From the NCBI GenBank assembly GCA_019429105.1, contig JAHYJE010000006.1:29770-93769 (forward strand): a stretch of DNA of 64,000 nucleotides, in the 5' to 3' direction. Of the stretch, positions 1-7,422 are shown in pieces. A program made the translations under genes and the position numbers. The notes beneath the pieces were generated by a model that saw only the letters and a program-made list of their open reading frames with translations, was not told where the DNA came from and searched no databases. The first letter of the stretch is position 1. Every line of letters starts with the position of its first letter. This DNA is from Syntrophobacterales bacterium (lineage in GTDB: Bacteria > Desulfobacterota > Syntrophia > Syntrophales > UBA5619).

Positions 1-235
1 AGCGCAGCACCTTGCGGGTGACCACGGCCGGTTCCTTGACGAAGCCGTCGGTATCGTTTTTATCTGTGCAAAGGATCAGACCCGGGGACGGATTATCATC
101 GGCTACCCGCCGTTCCCGATCGAAATAATTCACGTAGAGCTGAATTTGACCGATATCCTGATGCGTGAGCTTGCCGACTTTGAGATCGATCAAAACGAAG
201 CATTTGAGAACCGTATGGTAAAAAACCAGATCGAT

Positions 236-410
236 GAGGCAATTGCAAAACTCCCCATTCTTGTCATTCCCGCAACGATTCTGAGCGGGAAAACGAAGTT
301 TAATGTTCATAATCTGGTTCTAACTGCTTGAAAAAACCATATTCCCGATAGAGACATTGTGTACATTAAGCTCCGCTTTCGGGAATGACAAATGGTTTTG
401 CAATTGGCTC
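236..410. mobile_element. MITE-like element, copy A (175 bp), TSD CGAT
   Basis: The ends are imperfect inverted repeats, GAGGCAATTGCAAAAC on the left and the complement of GAGCCAATTGCAAAAC on the right (one mismatch in 16). CGAT flanks it on both sides (232-235 and 411-414), a 4-bp target duplication. It contains an internal motif (CGAAGTTTAATGTTCATAATC-like, around 293-315) shared with the other copies. It carries no transposase. It interrupts the DUF1016 nuclease gene. Copy D at 59503-59676 is nearly identical in length and sequence. Confidence 0.9.
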
Positions 411-602
411 CGATGTAAAAATGATCTCCGTCCAATGTGATCCGTTGCTGTCGGGCTATAAAGGCGAAGCCCCTTCCCAGCTCCAGCAGGAAGGCCTGCA
501 AGTTGTTGATCAGCGCCTGCTCAAGCTCTGACTCGACCAGTTTCGGCGACGCGGGAAGACCTAGAAACTCTATGACCACCGGATCTTTGAACACATCGGG
601 AG

Positions 603-684
603 ATTCATCACGCACTGCGTGATGAATTCGGGAGGTGCCCTGCGACAAACCCTGCAAAGATTTGCCACGCAGTGCGTGATGAAT
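603..684. repeat. Short palindromic direct repeat pair
   Basis: A 12-bp inverted repeat with a one-base centre spans 603-627, and a near-copy of its 3' three quarters (CACGCASTGCGTGATGAAT) lies at 666-684, 57 bp further on. Both copies encode IHHA(L/V)R on the minus strand, in the part of the DUF1016 remnant that no longer matches the family. They look like small repeat insertions or a local duplication. Confidence 0.5.
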
Positions 685-858
685 CTCCACTGGCAGGAGA
701 GCAGGATATTCGACATAAAACTGCCGAAACCAGCGCAGGTTTGTCCCCGAATAACCGGATCCGAAATCCGCAGTCAGCAACGAAGCGAGTTCTTCAAGGA
801 GCGTCTCGCCATACCCGGCCTTGACTTGATTGTCTCGCGCGGTTGCCGGGATGCGCTG

Positions 859-1656
859 TCACTCGAGCGCCACGACTGCGTCCACCGTCAGCTCGTACTC
901 CTCGTTCTCGTTGAGGTCGTGCACCCGAACCTTCTCGACCTCAAACTCGCCGAGGACGGCAAGCAACTGGGACTCGTAGAGAACCTTGACATCCGATCGC
1001 TTGAGCGGCGCCCGGAAGTCGTCTTTGGCCTCAGGCTGCTTGTAGGGACTCATGAATACTACGCGCCCCGTGTGCTCCGTTAGCGCGAGCGCGAGCTTGA
1101 CTGACCGCTCGCCGCGGTCGAGGATGAGCACGCGGCGGTCTTTGAGCTCGTCAGGGTTGGGTTCCTGCCGATAGACGCCCTTGCCCACAAGGGCGTCGAA
1201 CCCTTCCACGATTGTCGGCGGCAGCTCGCACGACTGCCTGACCGTGCCGGGCGCGGGCGCCTCCGGCGTCTCGCCGCGCCGGCCCTCTCGCCAGGACTTG
1301 ATGGCCTCGTGAAGCGCATCGGCAGCCAGGTTGGAGCAGTGCATTTTGATGGGGGGGAGTCCGTCGAGCGCGTCCGCCACGTTGCCGCGCGAAACCTGCA
1401 TCGCCTCATCGAGGGTCATTCCCCGGACGAGCTCCGTGGTCATGCTGGATGTGGCAACGGCCGAACCGCAACCAAACGTCTGGAATTTGATGTCCGCAAT
1501 GCGGTCATCCTTAACTTGAATGTACATGTACATGAGATCGCCGCAGACGGGATTGCCTACCTTTCCCACCGCGACGTCGGGCCCCTCCAAAGTGCCGACG
1601 TTCCGGGGGTTGCGGAAATGATCGAGAGTTTTTTCCGAATATTGAGTTGATTTCAT
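859..1656 (-). CDS. iscU: IscU/NifU-like Fe-S scaffold with extra C-terminal domain
   Basis: Fe-S cluster scaffold protein, 265 aa. Residues 1-125 are a complete IscU domain with the three ligand cysteines and usual neighbours: C38-G-D40 (NPVCGD), C63 (FGCGSA) and C107 (MHCSNLA). Residues about 150-265 are extra compared with the normal 125-150 aa scaffold; they resemble the NAD-binding half of thioredoxin-reductase-like flavoproteins (RRVLILDRGERSVKLALALT, then RVVFMSPYKQ, ending in a VDAVVALE strand), but the dinucleotide glycine motif is degenerate. It follows the IscS-like gene directly in the tusA-dsrE-iscS-iscU operon, so it probably receives sulfur there. The stop codon abuts the DUF1016 remnant. 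Confidence 0.88.
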   Translation of the reverse strand: MKSTQYSEKTLDHFRNPRNVGTLEGPDVAVGKVGNPVCGDLMYMYIQVKDDRIADIKFQTFGCGSAVATSSMTTELVRGMTLDEAMQVSRGNVADALDGLPPIKMHCSNLAADALHEAIKSWREGRRGETPEAPAPGTVRQSCELPPTIVEGFDALVGKGVYRQEPNPDELKDRRVLILDRGERSVKLALALTEHTGRVVFMSPYKQPEAKDDFRAPLKRSDVKVLYESQLLAVLGEFEVEKVRVHDLNENEEYELTVDAVVALE

Positions 1657-2844
1657 TTAGCTTTCTCCCTTGAGTTTCTTGTCCATATCGTAGAGCGGCG
1701 AAAGCGAGCGCAGCCTCGCAACAATGCCCGGCAGCGTCTCCAGCACACGCTCGACATCCTCGGACTTGCTCCAGCGCCCGAAGGTGAACTCGAGCGATCC
1801 GTGCGCCTCCTCGTGCAGCAGCCCGCAGGAGAGCAGCGTATGCGATGGTTCAAGCGTCTTGGACGAACAGGCCGACCCGGTCGAGACGGACACGCCCCTG
1901 TCCTTGAGGGACAAAAGCAACGACTCGCCCTCGACGGCCTCGAACCGAAAGTGGGCGTTATTGGGCAGCCTCTCTGTCGGATGCCCGTTTAAGTGCGAGT
2001 CCGGAATGGCCGCAAGCACCTCCCTGATCAGCCGGTCGCGCAGCGGCAGCATCCGCGCCACGTCGTCGGCCATCTCACGCGCCATGATATCCGCGGCCTC
2101 GGCCATGCCCACGATGGCGGGCATGTTCTCGCCGCCGGAACGGAGACCGCGCTCCTGTCCGCCGCCGATGATGACGGGGGCAACATTCACGCCTTTGCGG
2201 ACGTAAAGAGCGCCCAGACCCTTGGGGCCGTAGATGTCGTTGGAGGAAAGCGTCAGCAGATCTACGCCGACTTCGCGCATATCGATGGGGACAAGGCCCT
2301 CGGCCGCGACAGCATCTACATGCAGCGCGATGCCGGAGCCCTTGAGCAGGGCGGCGATTTCCCCGATGGGTTGAACGGTGCCGATCTCGCTGCTGGCCCA
2401 CCCCACGGAAACGAGCAGCGTCTCATCCTTGAGGCGCGCCCGGAGCTTCGCGGGGTTCACCCGTCCGAACTGGTCAACGGGAACCCGGGTAACCTTGAAA
2501 CCCTGTTTCTCAAGCGCCTTGGCGAGGTTGTGCACGGAGATGTGCTCTACCTCGGCGATAACTACGTGGTCGCCCTTGCGGCGGTTGCGGGCGGCATAGC
2601 CCAAGAGCGCGAGGTTATTTGATTCGGTCGCGCCCCCCGTGAAGATAATCTCGTCCTTCTCGGCGCCAATGAACCGGGCAACGCGCTCGCGCGAGCGCTC
2701 GAGCGCCTCCGTCGCCTCGTCTCCATCCTCGTGCAGCGAATTCGGATTCCCGAACCGCTCGGTGAACCACGGCAGCATGGCCTGGACGACCCGGGGGTCA
2801 ACAGGCTTCGAGGACTGGTAGTCCAGATAAACGTTTGCCGGCAT
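1657..2844 (-). CDS. iscS: IscS/NifS-like protein lacking the PLP-binding lysine
   Basis: Class V aminotransferase fold protein of 395 aa, counted from MPANVYLDYQSS; the open frame continues 29 codons upstream but that part covers a hairpin and is unlikely to be translated. Family motifs are present: GGATESNN (70-77), EVEHISV, RSGGEN and the persulfide loop GSACSS (C326). The PLP site is not: the usual S-x-H-K motif reads S-S-N202-D203, so the Schiff-base lysine is Asp; the PLP-contacting Asn of ANNExG is Ser (ASSEIG) and the Gln of HVDAVQ is Ala (HVDAVA). It is therefore unlikely to be a PLP-dependent cysteine desulfurase. Archaeoglobus fulgidus IscS is a known case with Asp at this lysine that still pairs with IscU. 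Here TusA and DsrE are encoded upstream and IscU downstream. Confidence 0.88.
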   Translation of the reverse strand: MPANVYLDYQSSKPVDPRVVQAMLPWFTERFGNPNSLHEDGDEATEALERSRERVARFIGAEKDEIIFTGGATESNNLALLGYAARNRRKGDHVVIAEVEHISVHNLAKALEKQGFKVTRVPVDQFGRVNPAKLRARLKDETLLVSVGWASSEIGTVQPIGEIAALLKGSGIALHVDAVAAEGLVPIDMREVGVDLLTLSSNDIYGPKGLGALYVRKGVNVAPVIIGGGQERGLRSGGENMPAIVGMAEAADIMAREMADDVARMLPLRDRLIREVLAAIPDSHLNGHPTERLPNNAHFRFEAVEGESLLLSLKDRGVSVSTGSACSSKTLEPSHTLLSCGLLHEEAHGSLEFTFGRWSKSEDVERVLETLPGIVARLRSLSPLYDMDKKLKGES

Positions 2845-2890
2845 TAAACTTTTCTCCCTATCACTCCGAAGCGGCTTACAACCAAAAAGA

Positions 2891-2918
2891 CCCCCGTGGG
2901 GGCGGTTCGAGACCGCCC
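2891..2918. repeat. REP-like GC-rich hairpin between dsrE and iscS
   Basis: GGGCGGT (2900-2906), a 5-nt loop, then ACCGCCC (2912-2918) form a stem; CCCCC-GT-GGGGG (2891-2902) offers an alternative fold. No T-run follows on the minus strand, so it is more like an intercistronic processing or stabilising palindrome than a terminator. Related palindromes are at 19170-19195 and 23926-23945. Confidence 0.5.
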
Positions 2919-2921
2919 TGC

Positions 2922-3284
2922 TTAGAACCACATGGCGGCATCGGCATCCAGCGCCAGATCGTTCAGCGTCCCCGCTCCCACAACCTTCGCGCCCGGGATG
3001 AGTTCAACCTTGTCCCAGCCGAGCATTTGCTTGGAGGCCTCGCATACAAGGACTTCGACGCCCATCTGCATCGTCTTGTCGAGCATCACCTTCACTGTGG
3101 GAAACGATCCCATCTTGATGGCCTCGGCAGCGCCCGGCCTCATTATCTTTATCCCCATGCCAAGATAGTAAACCTTGGCCTTCAATCCCATCGCCACGGC
3201 GGTCTGGGCCAGCACCAGGGGCGAGTACTGCCGCTCGGGCGCATCCGTCGTCTGCACATACAGAATAAATTTTTCGTCAGCCAT
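2922..3284 (-). CDS. DsrE-family sulfur-relay protein
   Basis: Small cytoplasmic DsrE/DsrF-like protein, 120 aa from MADEKFILYVQ; that start is chosen because AAGGAG lies about 8 nt upstream, while the longer frame has no good site. It shows the family's Rossmann-like pattern (FILYVQTTDAP, ALAQTAVAMGL-type helix, KVYYLGMG) and a single conserved-position cysteine in VEVLVCEASKQM, the place where DsrE proteins can carry persulfide. It lies between tusA and the IscS-like gene, suggesting it passes sulfane sulfur from TusA towards the Fe-S scaffold. The exact subfamily cannot be read from sequence alone. Confidence 0.85.
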   Translation of the reverse strand: MADEKFILYVQTTDAPERQYSPLVLAQTAVAMGLKAKVYYLGMGIKIMRPGAAEAIKMGSFPTVKVMLDKTMQMGVEVLVCEASKQMLGWDKVELIPGAKVVGAGTLNDLALDADAAMWF

Positions 3285-3326
3285 TTCTTTTCGCTCCTTA
3301 TATTCAATCTGAAAAACGCTCAAAGG

Positions 3327-3569
3327 TCACTTCAAGCGTTTTATGAGAAAGCGCATATGGTCGTCATACTTTTCGAAACTTACGACCTCGTGGCCCGTGC
3401 GCTTGGCAAACCGCTTGAGATCCTCTTCGGCCGCAGGATCGTCGGTGACGACCTCCAGCACCTGTCCCACATCGATCTGGTCGATGTTGGTCCGTGTCTG
3501 CAGGAGCGGCTCCGGACAATAGAGCCCTATGCAATCCAATGTCTGATCGGGTTTGATATCGTTAGCCAC
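3327..3569 (-). CDS. tusA: TusA-family sulfur carrier protein
   Basis: 80-aa TusA/SirA-like protein with the signature LDCIGLYCPEPLLQTR, in which the cysteine of CPEP is the persulfide-carrying residue of the family. Start is GTG with a purine-rich GGGGAGGG/GGGGA site upstream. It is the first gene of the minus-strand operon tusA-dsrE-iscS-iscU (43-nt gap to dsrE). Known family role: cytoplasmic sulfur transfer in thiolation, molybdopterin and dissimilatory sulfur pathways. The context here suggests sulfur delivery to Fe-S assembly. Confidence 0.92.
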   Translation of the reverse strand: MANDIKPDQTLDCIGLYCPEPLLQTRTNIDQIDVGQVLEVVTDDPAAEEDLKRFAKRTGHEVVSFEKYDDHMRFLIKRLK

Positions 3570-3661
3570 TCCCCAGCCCTCCCCAAATGCTGATTTAATA
3601 ACGCCTTGCTTTCACTCGGTTTGGAATATAGGGACGCTGTTTTTGCTTGTCAAGGTATATT

Positions 3662-4732
3662 TTAAAACGTGAAAGATGCGGAGATCGCTCCGAAATTCTG
3701 CACTTTCTTCTGGGTTTTAAATTCTTTCGTGCGCTGAACCAGCGAATAGGTGATTTTGAAGCGGTGGATGATCATGCCTATACCGCCGACCAGATCGGCA
3801 ACAAACGGCTGTCTGGCGACGCTGTGACTGTCTTGAAAAGTATTCCCGTCGAGCAGGATGTTCCGGGCAACGGCGCTCCCATCGACCGCGAAGAAAAGGT
3901 GGATGCCGAAACGCTGGAAAGGGCTGAAAAACCGGGGGTTTGCATCATCGACCGGGGCATTGCCGTCGGCTCCCGTCCGGATCAGATACGTCCCGAAATC
4001 GTTCGGAAGGTTCCAGCCGAAACGCAACTGGCCGCCCAGATTGATTCCTGTGTAGGCGTTTCCGATGGTAACCCCCATGTGGGGAATGCAGTCGAACCCG
4101 AGTCTTGTGGAGCTTCCGGTGCTGAATACTTTCCATTTGCGTTCGAAATAAATGTTCAAGATGGGTTCGTCGCGAAGCTGATGAGACCAACCCTGGGGAT
4201 CTACAGAATCTATCCAGTGGTGGATTTCCTTCTGGCAGTCTTCTGCGTAGGAATGGCGTCCGACAATCCCCAGAGCGAATTCTATCGTGTCCATCTGCCG
4301 CGAGTTCTTGCTGTGCAGTCCCAGCCCCAGGTAGGTGATCCCGGCATAGGGCCGGTCGTCCGGGAGCAGTTCGCTTTGCTCCTTGTCCGCCGGCGTGTAG
4401 ATGTTCTGTCCCAGGGAGACGGAAACCGAGCGCTGCTCCCCCTCATCGTTCACGAAAGGCACGCCTTCAATGAAGCGGCGCATCCACAAGGGCAGACCGG
4501 CCACCTCCCGGTAATTAGCAAGGTCCCGGGAAATCCAGGAGAGCTTCGTCCCATGCGTGTAATAGCGGTCGTTGTTGTCGAAACTAAAAAGGTCGTTTTC
4601 CAGATAGAGAGTCAGGGTGTCCGACCGCCCGGCCGCTCCTTCTCCTGCAAGCGCCGGCTTTGGCGGAAAACAGATGAGGAAAAGGACAGCCGCCAGAATA
4701 AGACTTTGTTTTATTTCACAAAAATCTTTCAT
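3662..4732 (-). CDS. LpxR-like outer-membrane lipid A deacylase (DUF2219)
   Basis: 356-aa protein with a clear N-terminal signal peptide (hydrophobic SLILAAVLFLICF, cleavage near ALAGEG). After it comes the family hallmark TLYLENDLFSF-DNNDRYYTHGTKLSW, then DDRPYAGITYLG, and a C-terminus ending in alternating hydrophobic residues and terminal F (SASFTF), as expected for an outer-membrane beta-barrel. LpxR removes the 3'-acyloxyacyl chain of lipid A; whether this protein is active cannot be judged because catalytic His/Ser positions were not aligned. Its ATG overlaps the dinB stop (ATGA), so it is translated from the cysK-dinB-lpxR transcript, an unusual partnership. Confidence 0.82.
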   Translation of the reverse strand: MKDFCEIKQSLILAAVLFLICFPPKPALAGEGAAGRSDTLTLYLENDLFSFDNNDRYYTHGTKLSWISRDLANYREVAGLPLWMRRFIEGVPFVNDEGEQRSVSVSLGQNIYTPADKEQSELLPDDRPYAGITYLGLGLHSKNSRQMDTIEFALGIVGRHSYAEDCQKEIHHWIDSVDPQGWSHQLRDEPILNIYFERKWKVFSTGSSTRLGFDCIPHMGVTIGNAYTGINLGGQLRFGWNLPNDFGTYLIRTGADGNAPVDDANPRFFSPFQRFGIHLFFAVDGSAVARNILLDGNTFQDSHSVARQPFVADLVGGIGMIIHRFKITYSLVQRTKEFKTQKKVQNFGAISASFTF

Positions 4733-5973
4733 GGCAAATCAGATGAATCCTCGGTGTTTTTTCGGGGTAAAGCAAGAATGGCAAGAGCGTTATTTTTCCC
4801 CCCCGAGCGGTCTTCTTCCTTTTTAACCAGCGAGGCAAAGGTTATCATTGTAGAACCATGCCTGCTTCGTATCTTATCCATGGCCCTGTCTATCAGATCG
4901 TTTTTATAGCTCTTGGGCTTTTCTTCAACTTGATCAAAAAGCGACAACTGCACCGCAGGGCATTCTTCATCAAATCCCGAAAGACTGATTCCGATTAACC
5001 TTACCGGGCGGCGACTGCTCCAGTTTTGCTCAAGCAGGAGGCGCCCTGCCTGGTATATTTCCCTGGTGGCGTAAGTTGCAGAAACGGCTGTCTGCCTGCT
5101 CACGACATTAAAATCGGAATACTTCAACGTAATCTGGATGGTCCGACCCTTTTTGCCATGCCTCCGTGCATCCCGGCCCACAGCGTCAGCAAGGTTCATC
5201 AGAACGATTTTTGCCTGTTCAATGTCCGAAATATCCTCCGGCAAGGTTGTTGAGCGGCCGATTGACTTCATCTCATCGGCCTGACGAGGGAGAACCGGCG
5301 AATTGTCAATCCCCCGGGCGTGCAGATATATATCCTTGCCAGCTTTTCCCAAAGCCTTGACGAGGAGGTTCATATCAGCTCCCGCAACCGCGCCGATCGT
5401 TCGCATTCCCAACCTGTTCAACTTCTCGGCGGTTTTACTGCCCACGCCGTACATCTCTTTTACCGGAAGCGGCCAGAGCTTTGTGGGGATATCGTTCTCC
5501 CATATTTCCGTTATTCCCAGGGGCTTTTTCATTTCGGCCGCCATTTTTGCAAGAAACTTGTTTTCAGCGATGCCGATTGAGCACCACAGGCCGAGTCGGT
5601 CCTTGATTTCCGCCATTATCCGGCGAGCCGCCGCCAACGGTTCGCCAAAAAGTCCCTCGCACCCGGTCATATCGAGCCATCCCTCATCGATGCTGTTCTG
5701 CTCCATAACCGGCGTATAATTCAACAGCAGGCTCATGACCTCGTTTGATTTTTCCTCATAGAAATGGTGATCGGGAGGCGTCAGCATGATTTTCGGACAA
5801 AGCTTCAGGGCCTCGTGCAGCACCATGGCCGTCTTGACGCCATATGCCCTTGCTTCATAGTTTGCCGCCAGAATGATCCCCCTGCGTTTTTCCGGATCAC
5901 CGGCCACAGCCGCGGGGTTGCCGATGAGCGAAGGATTCCTCGTCATTTCGCAACTTATGAAAAATGCATTCAT
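4729..5973 (-). CDS. dinB: DNA polymerase IV (Y-family), start codon unclear
   Basis: Translesion polymerase of about 414 aa or more. Recognisable parts: palm start NAFFISCEMTRNPSLIGNPAAV, RRGIILAANYEARAYGVKTAM, active-site SIDEGWLDMT, helix-hairpin-helix MYGVGSKTAEKLNRLGM, little-finger domain, and a late QLSLFD-like clamp-binding motif. The first ATG lies one codon after the metal-binding Asp of the canonical FxVDM strand (VIFLVD precedes it in frame). Between the cysK stop and that ATG there are 16 in-frame codons (…ITRRVIFLVD) but no ATG, GTG or TTG. So the true start is a rare codon, the gene depends on cysK readthrough (same frame), or there is an indel. Followed by the lpxR-like gene with an ATGA overlap. 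Confidence 0.85.
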   Translation of the reverse strand: MNAFFISCEMTRNPSLIGNPAAVAGDPEKRRGIILAANYEARAYGVKTAMVLHEALKLCPKIMLTPPDHHFYEEKSNEVMSLLLNYTPVMEQNSIDEGWLDMTGCEGLFGEPLAAARRIMAEIKDRLGLWCSIGIAENKFLAKMAAEMKKPLGITEIWENDIPTKLWPLPVKEMYGVGSKTAEKLNRLGMRTIGAVAGADMNLLVKALGKAGKDIYLHARGIDNSPVLPRQADEMKSIGRSTTLPEDISDIEQAKIVLMNLADAVGRDARRHGKKGRTIQITLKYSDFNVVSRQTAVSATYATREIYQAGRLLLEQNWSSRRPVRLIGISLSGFDEECPAVQLSLFDQVEEKPKSYKNDLIDRAMDKIRSRHGSTMITFASLVKKEEDRSGGKNNALAILALPRKNTEDSSDLP

Positions 5974-6021
5974 ATCGACAAGAAATATAACTCTGCGCGT
6001 GATACACCCCTTGCAGCAAAA

Positions 6022-6933
6022 TTATTCAAAAAGCTTGGTGCTTAAGTATTTTTCGCCCCTGTCGGGAAAGAGGGTGACAATATTTATTTTTTTGCCGGGC
6101 GTGCGCTTAACTTTTTTAGCCACCTCCAACGTAGCCACCATTGCCGCGCCGCTGGACATGCCTACAAAGATGCCTTCCTGCTTGATTATTTCCCGCGCCA
6201 TCGCAAAAGCCGCCTCGGTTTCAACCTGGATTATCTGATCGAGTTTTGCTTTGTCGTAGATTGCCGGGACAATCGCCTCCTCCATATTTTTCAAGCCCTG
6301 GATATAATGGCCGAGCGTAGGCTCGGCGCTGACAATCTTCACGTCCGGACTGCAGAACTTTCGCAATCCCGCGCCAACGCCCATCAACGTCCCGGATGTG
6401 CCGATTGACGCCACAAAATAATCAACCTGCCCGCCTAACTGATCATGAATCTCCTGGGCGGTGGTTTCGTAGTGGGCGGCCTTGTTGTACTCATTGGAAA
6501 ACTGATCCGGCATGAAATATTTTTCGGGATATTGTTTAACCAATTCCCGTGCTTTTAAAATGGCACCGTCGGTGCCCTTCTTCCCCGGCGTCAATGTTAT
6601 TTTTGCCCCGAAGGCCGCAATCATCTTGCGCCGCTCCACCGAAACCGCATCGCTCATCACAATTTCCACCTGGTAGCCCTTGATGGCGCCGATCATGGCA
6701 ATGGCAATTCCCGTGTTGCCGCTGGTTGGCTCAATAATGATTTTCTCCTTTGTCAGCTCGCCGCTTTTTCCCGCCTGTTCAATCATCCGCAAGGCGATCC
6801 GGTCTTTAACGCTGCCGCCGGGGTTTACTCCCTCTATCTTGGCATAAATATTTACACTTTTGGGATTGGGATTTAATCTGTTGATGGCAACAAGCGGCGT
6901 TTTGCCAATGGTTTCCAGAATATTTTTATGCAT
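6022..6933 (-). CDS. cysK: Cysteine synthase (O-acetylserine sulfhydrylase)
   Basis: 303-aa PLP enzyme making L-cysteine from O-acetylserine and sulfide. The PLP lysine is in PGGSVKDRIA, the phosphate/substrate loop is EPTSGNTGIA, and SIGTSGTLMGVG is the PLP-phosphate-binding glycine loop. Length is normal for CysK/CysM. First gene of the minus-strand group cysK-dinB-lpxR, with 48 nt between its stop and the first ATG of dinB. Sulfur assimilation next to the sulfur-relay cluster may be coincidental. CysK versus CysM cannot be separated by eye. Confidence 0.93.
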   Translation of the reverse strand: MHKNILETIGKTPLVAINRLNPNPKSVNIYAKIEGVNPGGSVKDRIALRMIEQAGKSGELTKEKIIIEPTSGNTGIAIAMIGAIKGYQVEIVMSDAVSVERRKMIAAFGAKITLTPGKKGTDGAILKARELVKQYPEKYFMPDQFSNEYNKAAHYETTAQEIHDQLGGQVDYFVASIGTSGTLMGVGAGLRKFCSPDVKIVSAEPTLGHYIQGLKNMEEAIVPAIYDKAKLDQIIQVETEAAFAMAREIIKQEGIFVGMSSGAAMVATLEVAKKVKRTPGKKINIVTLFPDRGEKYLSTKLFE

Positions 6934-7422
6934 AATTTACCTAACCCTCTGTAATTTTCGGGAACAGCCCATAAACCTCCGGCAAATTACCCGCCCCTGA
7001 CGATAATATGCATTTTTACGCCCGGCGCGCAGCTGCTGAACAATATAAAATTAAAGAATGACAGTCAATCTTAATTTTCCTTCACTTCCCTTTTCCCCAA
7101 TTGAGAGTCCTCTTGCTTGGGCAGCGCAGCAGACATGAGCAGCGCGTTCTTCAGCGAGAGGCGAGCGAAGTAAATCAAATATCTGAATCATTAACTCGGG
7201 GGGCGGCGCGTCAAGAACACGAGAAGAAAATCCGTGGCAAGCGAATCGGCAAGTACGAAGTTTCCGGCAGCTTCAGGCTGCGGCGCACCGTGGGCGGTTT
7301 CAGCGGCAGATCACGGGCCGTTTCCGTCTGATTTATGATTTGCCCGAAACGAAAACAGCATGCCCTCATTAATCTACGAAAGTCAGGCGGGGAGCTATTC
7401 AGAAATTGCTCCTCAGCCTTCT
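6934..7422. other. Intergenic region, no convincing gene
   Basis: About 490 bp between the carboxyltransferase 3' end and cysK. A short plus-strand open frame (7101-7331) has no family resemblance. Near 7290-7345 another frame reads GRFRLIYDLPETK, faintly like the C-terminal strand of RelE/ParE toxins, but nothing else supports that. The cysK promoter should lie at its left end on the minus strand; I see no clear -35/-10 pair. Confidence 0.4.

Larger units (their letters stand above)
1..858 (-). pseudogene. Broken DUF1016 (YhcG-type PD-(D/E)XK nuclease) gene
   Basis: Read on the minus strand, 858 to 415 encodes the DUF1016 N-terminal and start of the nuclease domain (motifs AGYGETLLEELA, RWFRQFYVEYP, EFLGLPASP, LEQALINNLQAFLLELG, RQQRITLDGDHFYI), and 231 to 1 continues it (DLVFYHTVLKCFVLIDLK, GQIQLYVNYFD, NPSPGLILCTDKND). 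A 175-bp inverted-repeat element sits exactly between them. Removing the element and one CGAT copy joins the halves in frame as GDHFYI-DLVFYH, so the insertion is the lesion there. The 5' end is also missing: the open frame begins right after the iscU stop codon, about 45 residues short of usual family length, and the segment around 600-690 is poorly conserved and contains a small palindromic repeat. The family is a nuclease linked to DNA repair or restriction. The 3' end lies beyond the window. Confidence 0.85.

Noticed and set aside
859..3569. A NIF or standard ISC cluster
   Set aside because: No iscR, iscA, hscA/B, fdx or nif genes are present, and the IscS-like protein lacks the PLP lysine.
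3647..4909. Plus-strand open frame of 420 codons
   Set aside because: Shadow of the LpxR-like and dinB genes, with no motif.
7101..7331. 76-codon plus-strand frame
   Set aside because: Arg-rich translation, no homology, no start context; a faint RelE-like tail in another frame is too short to call.
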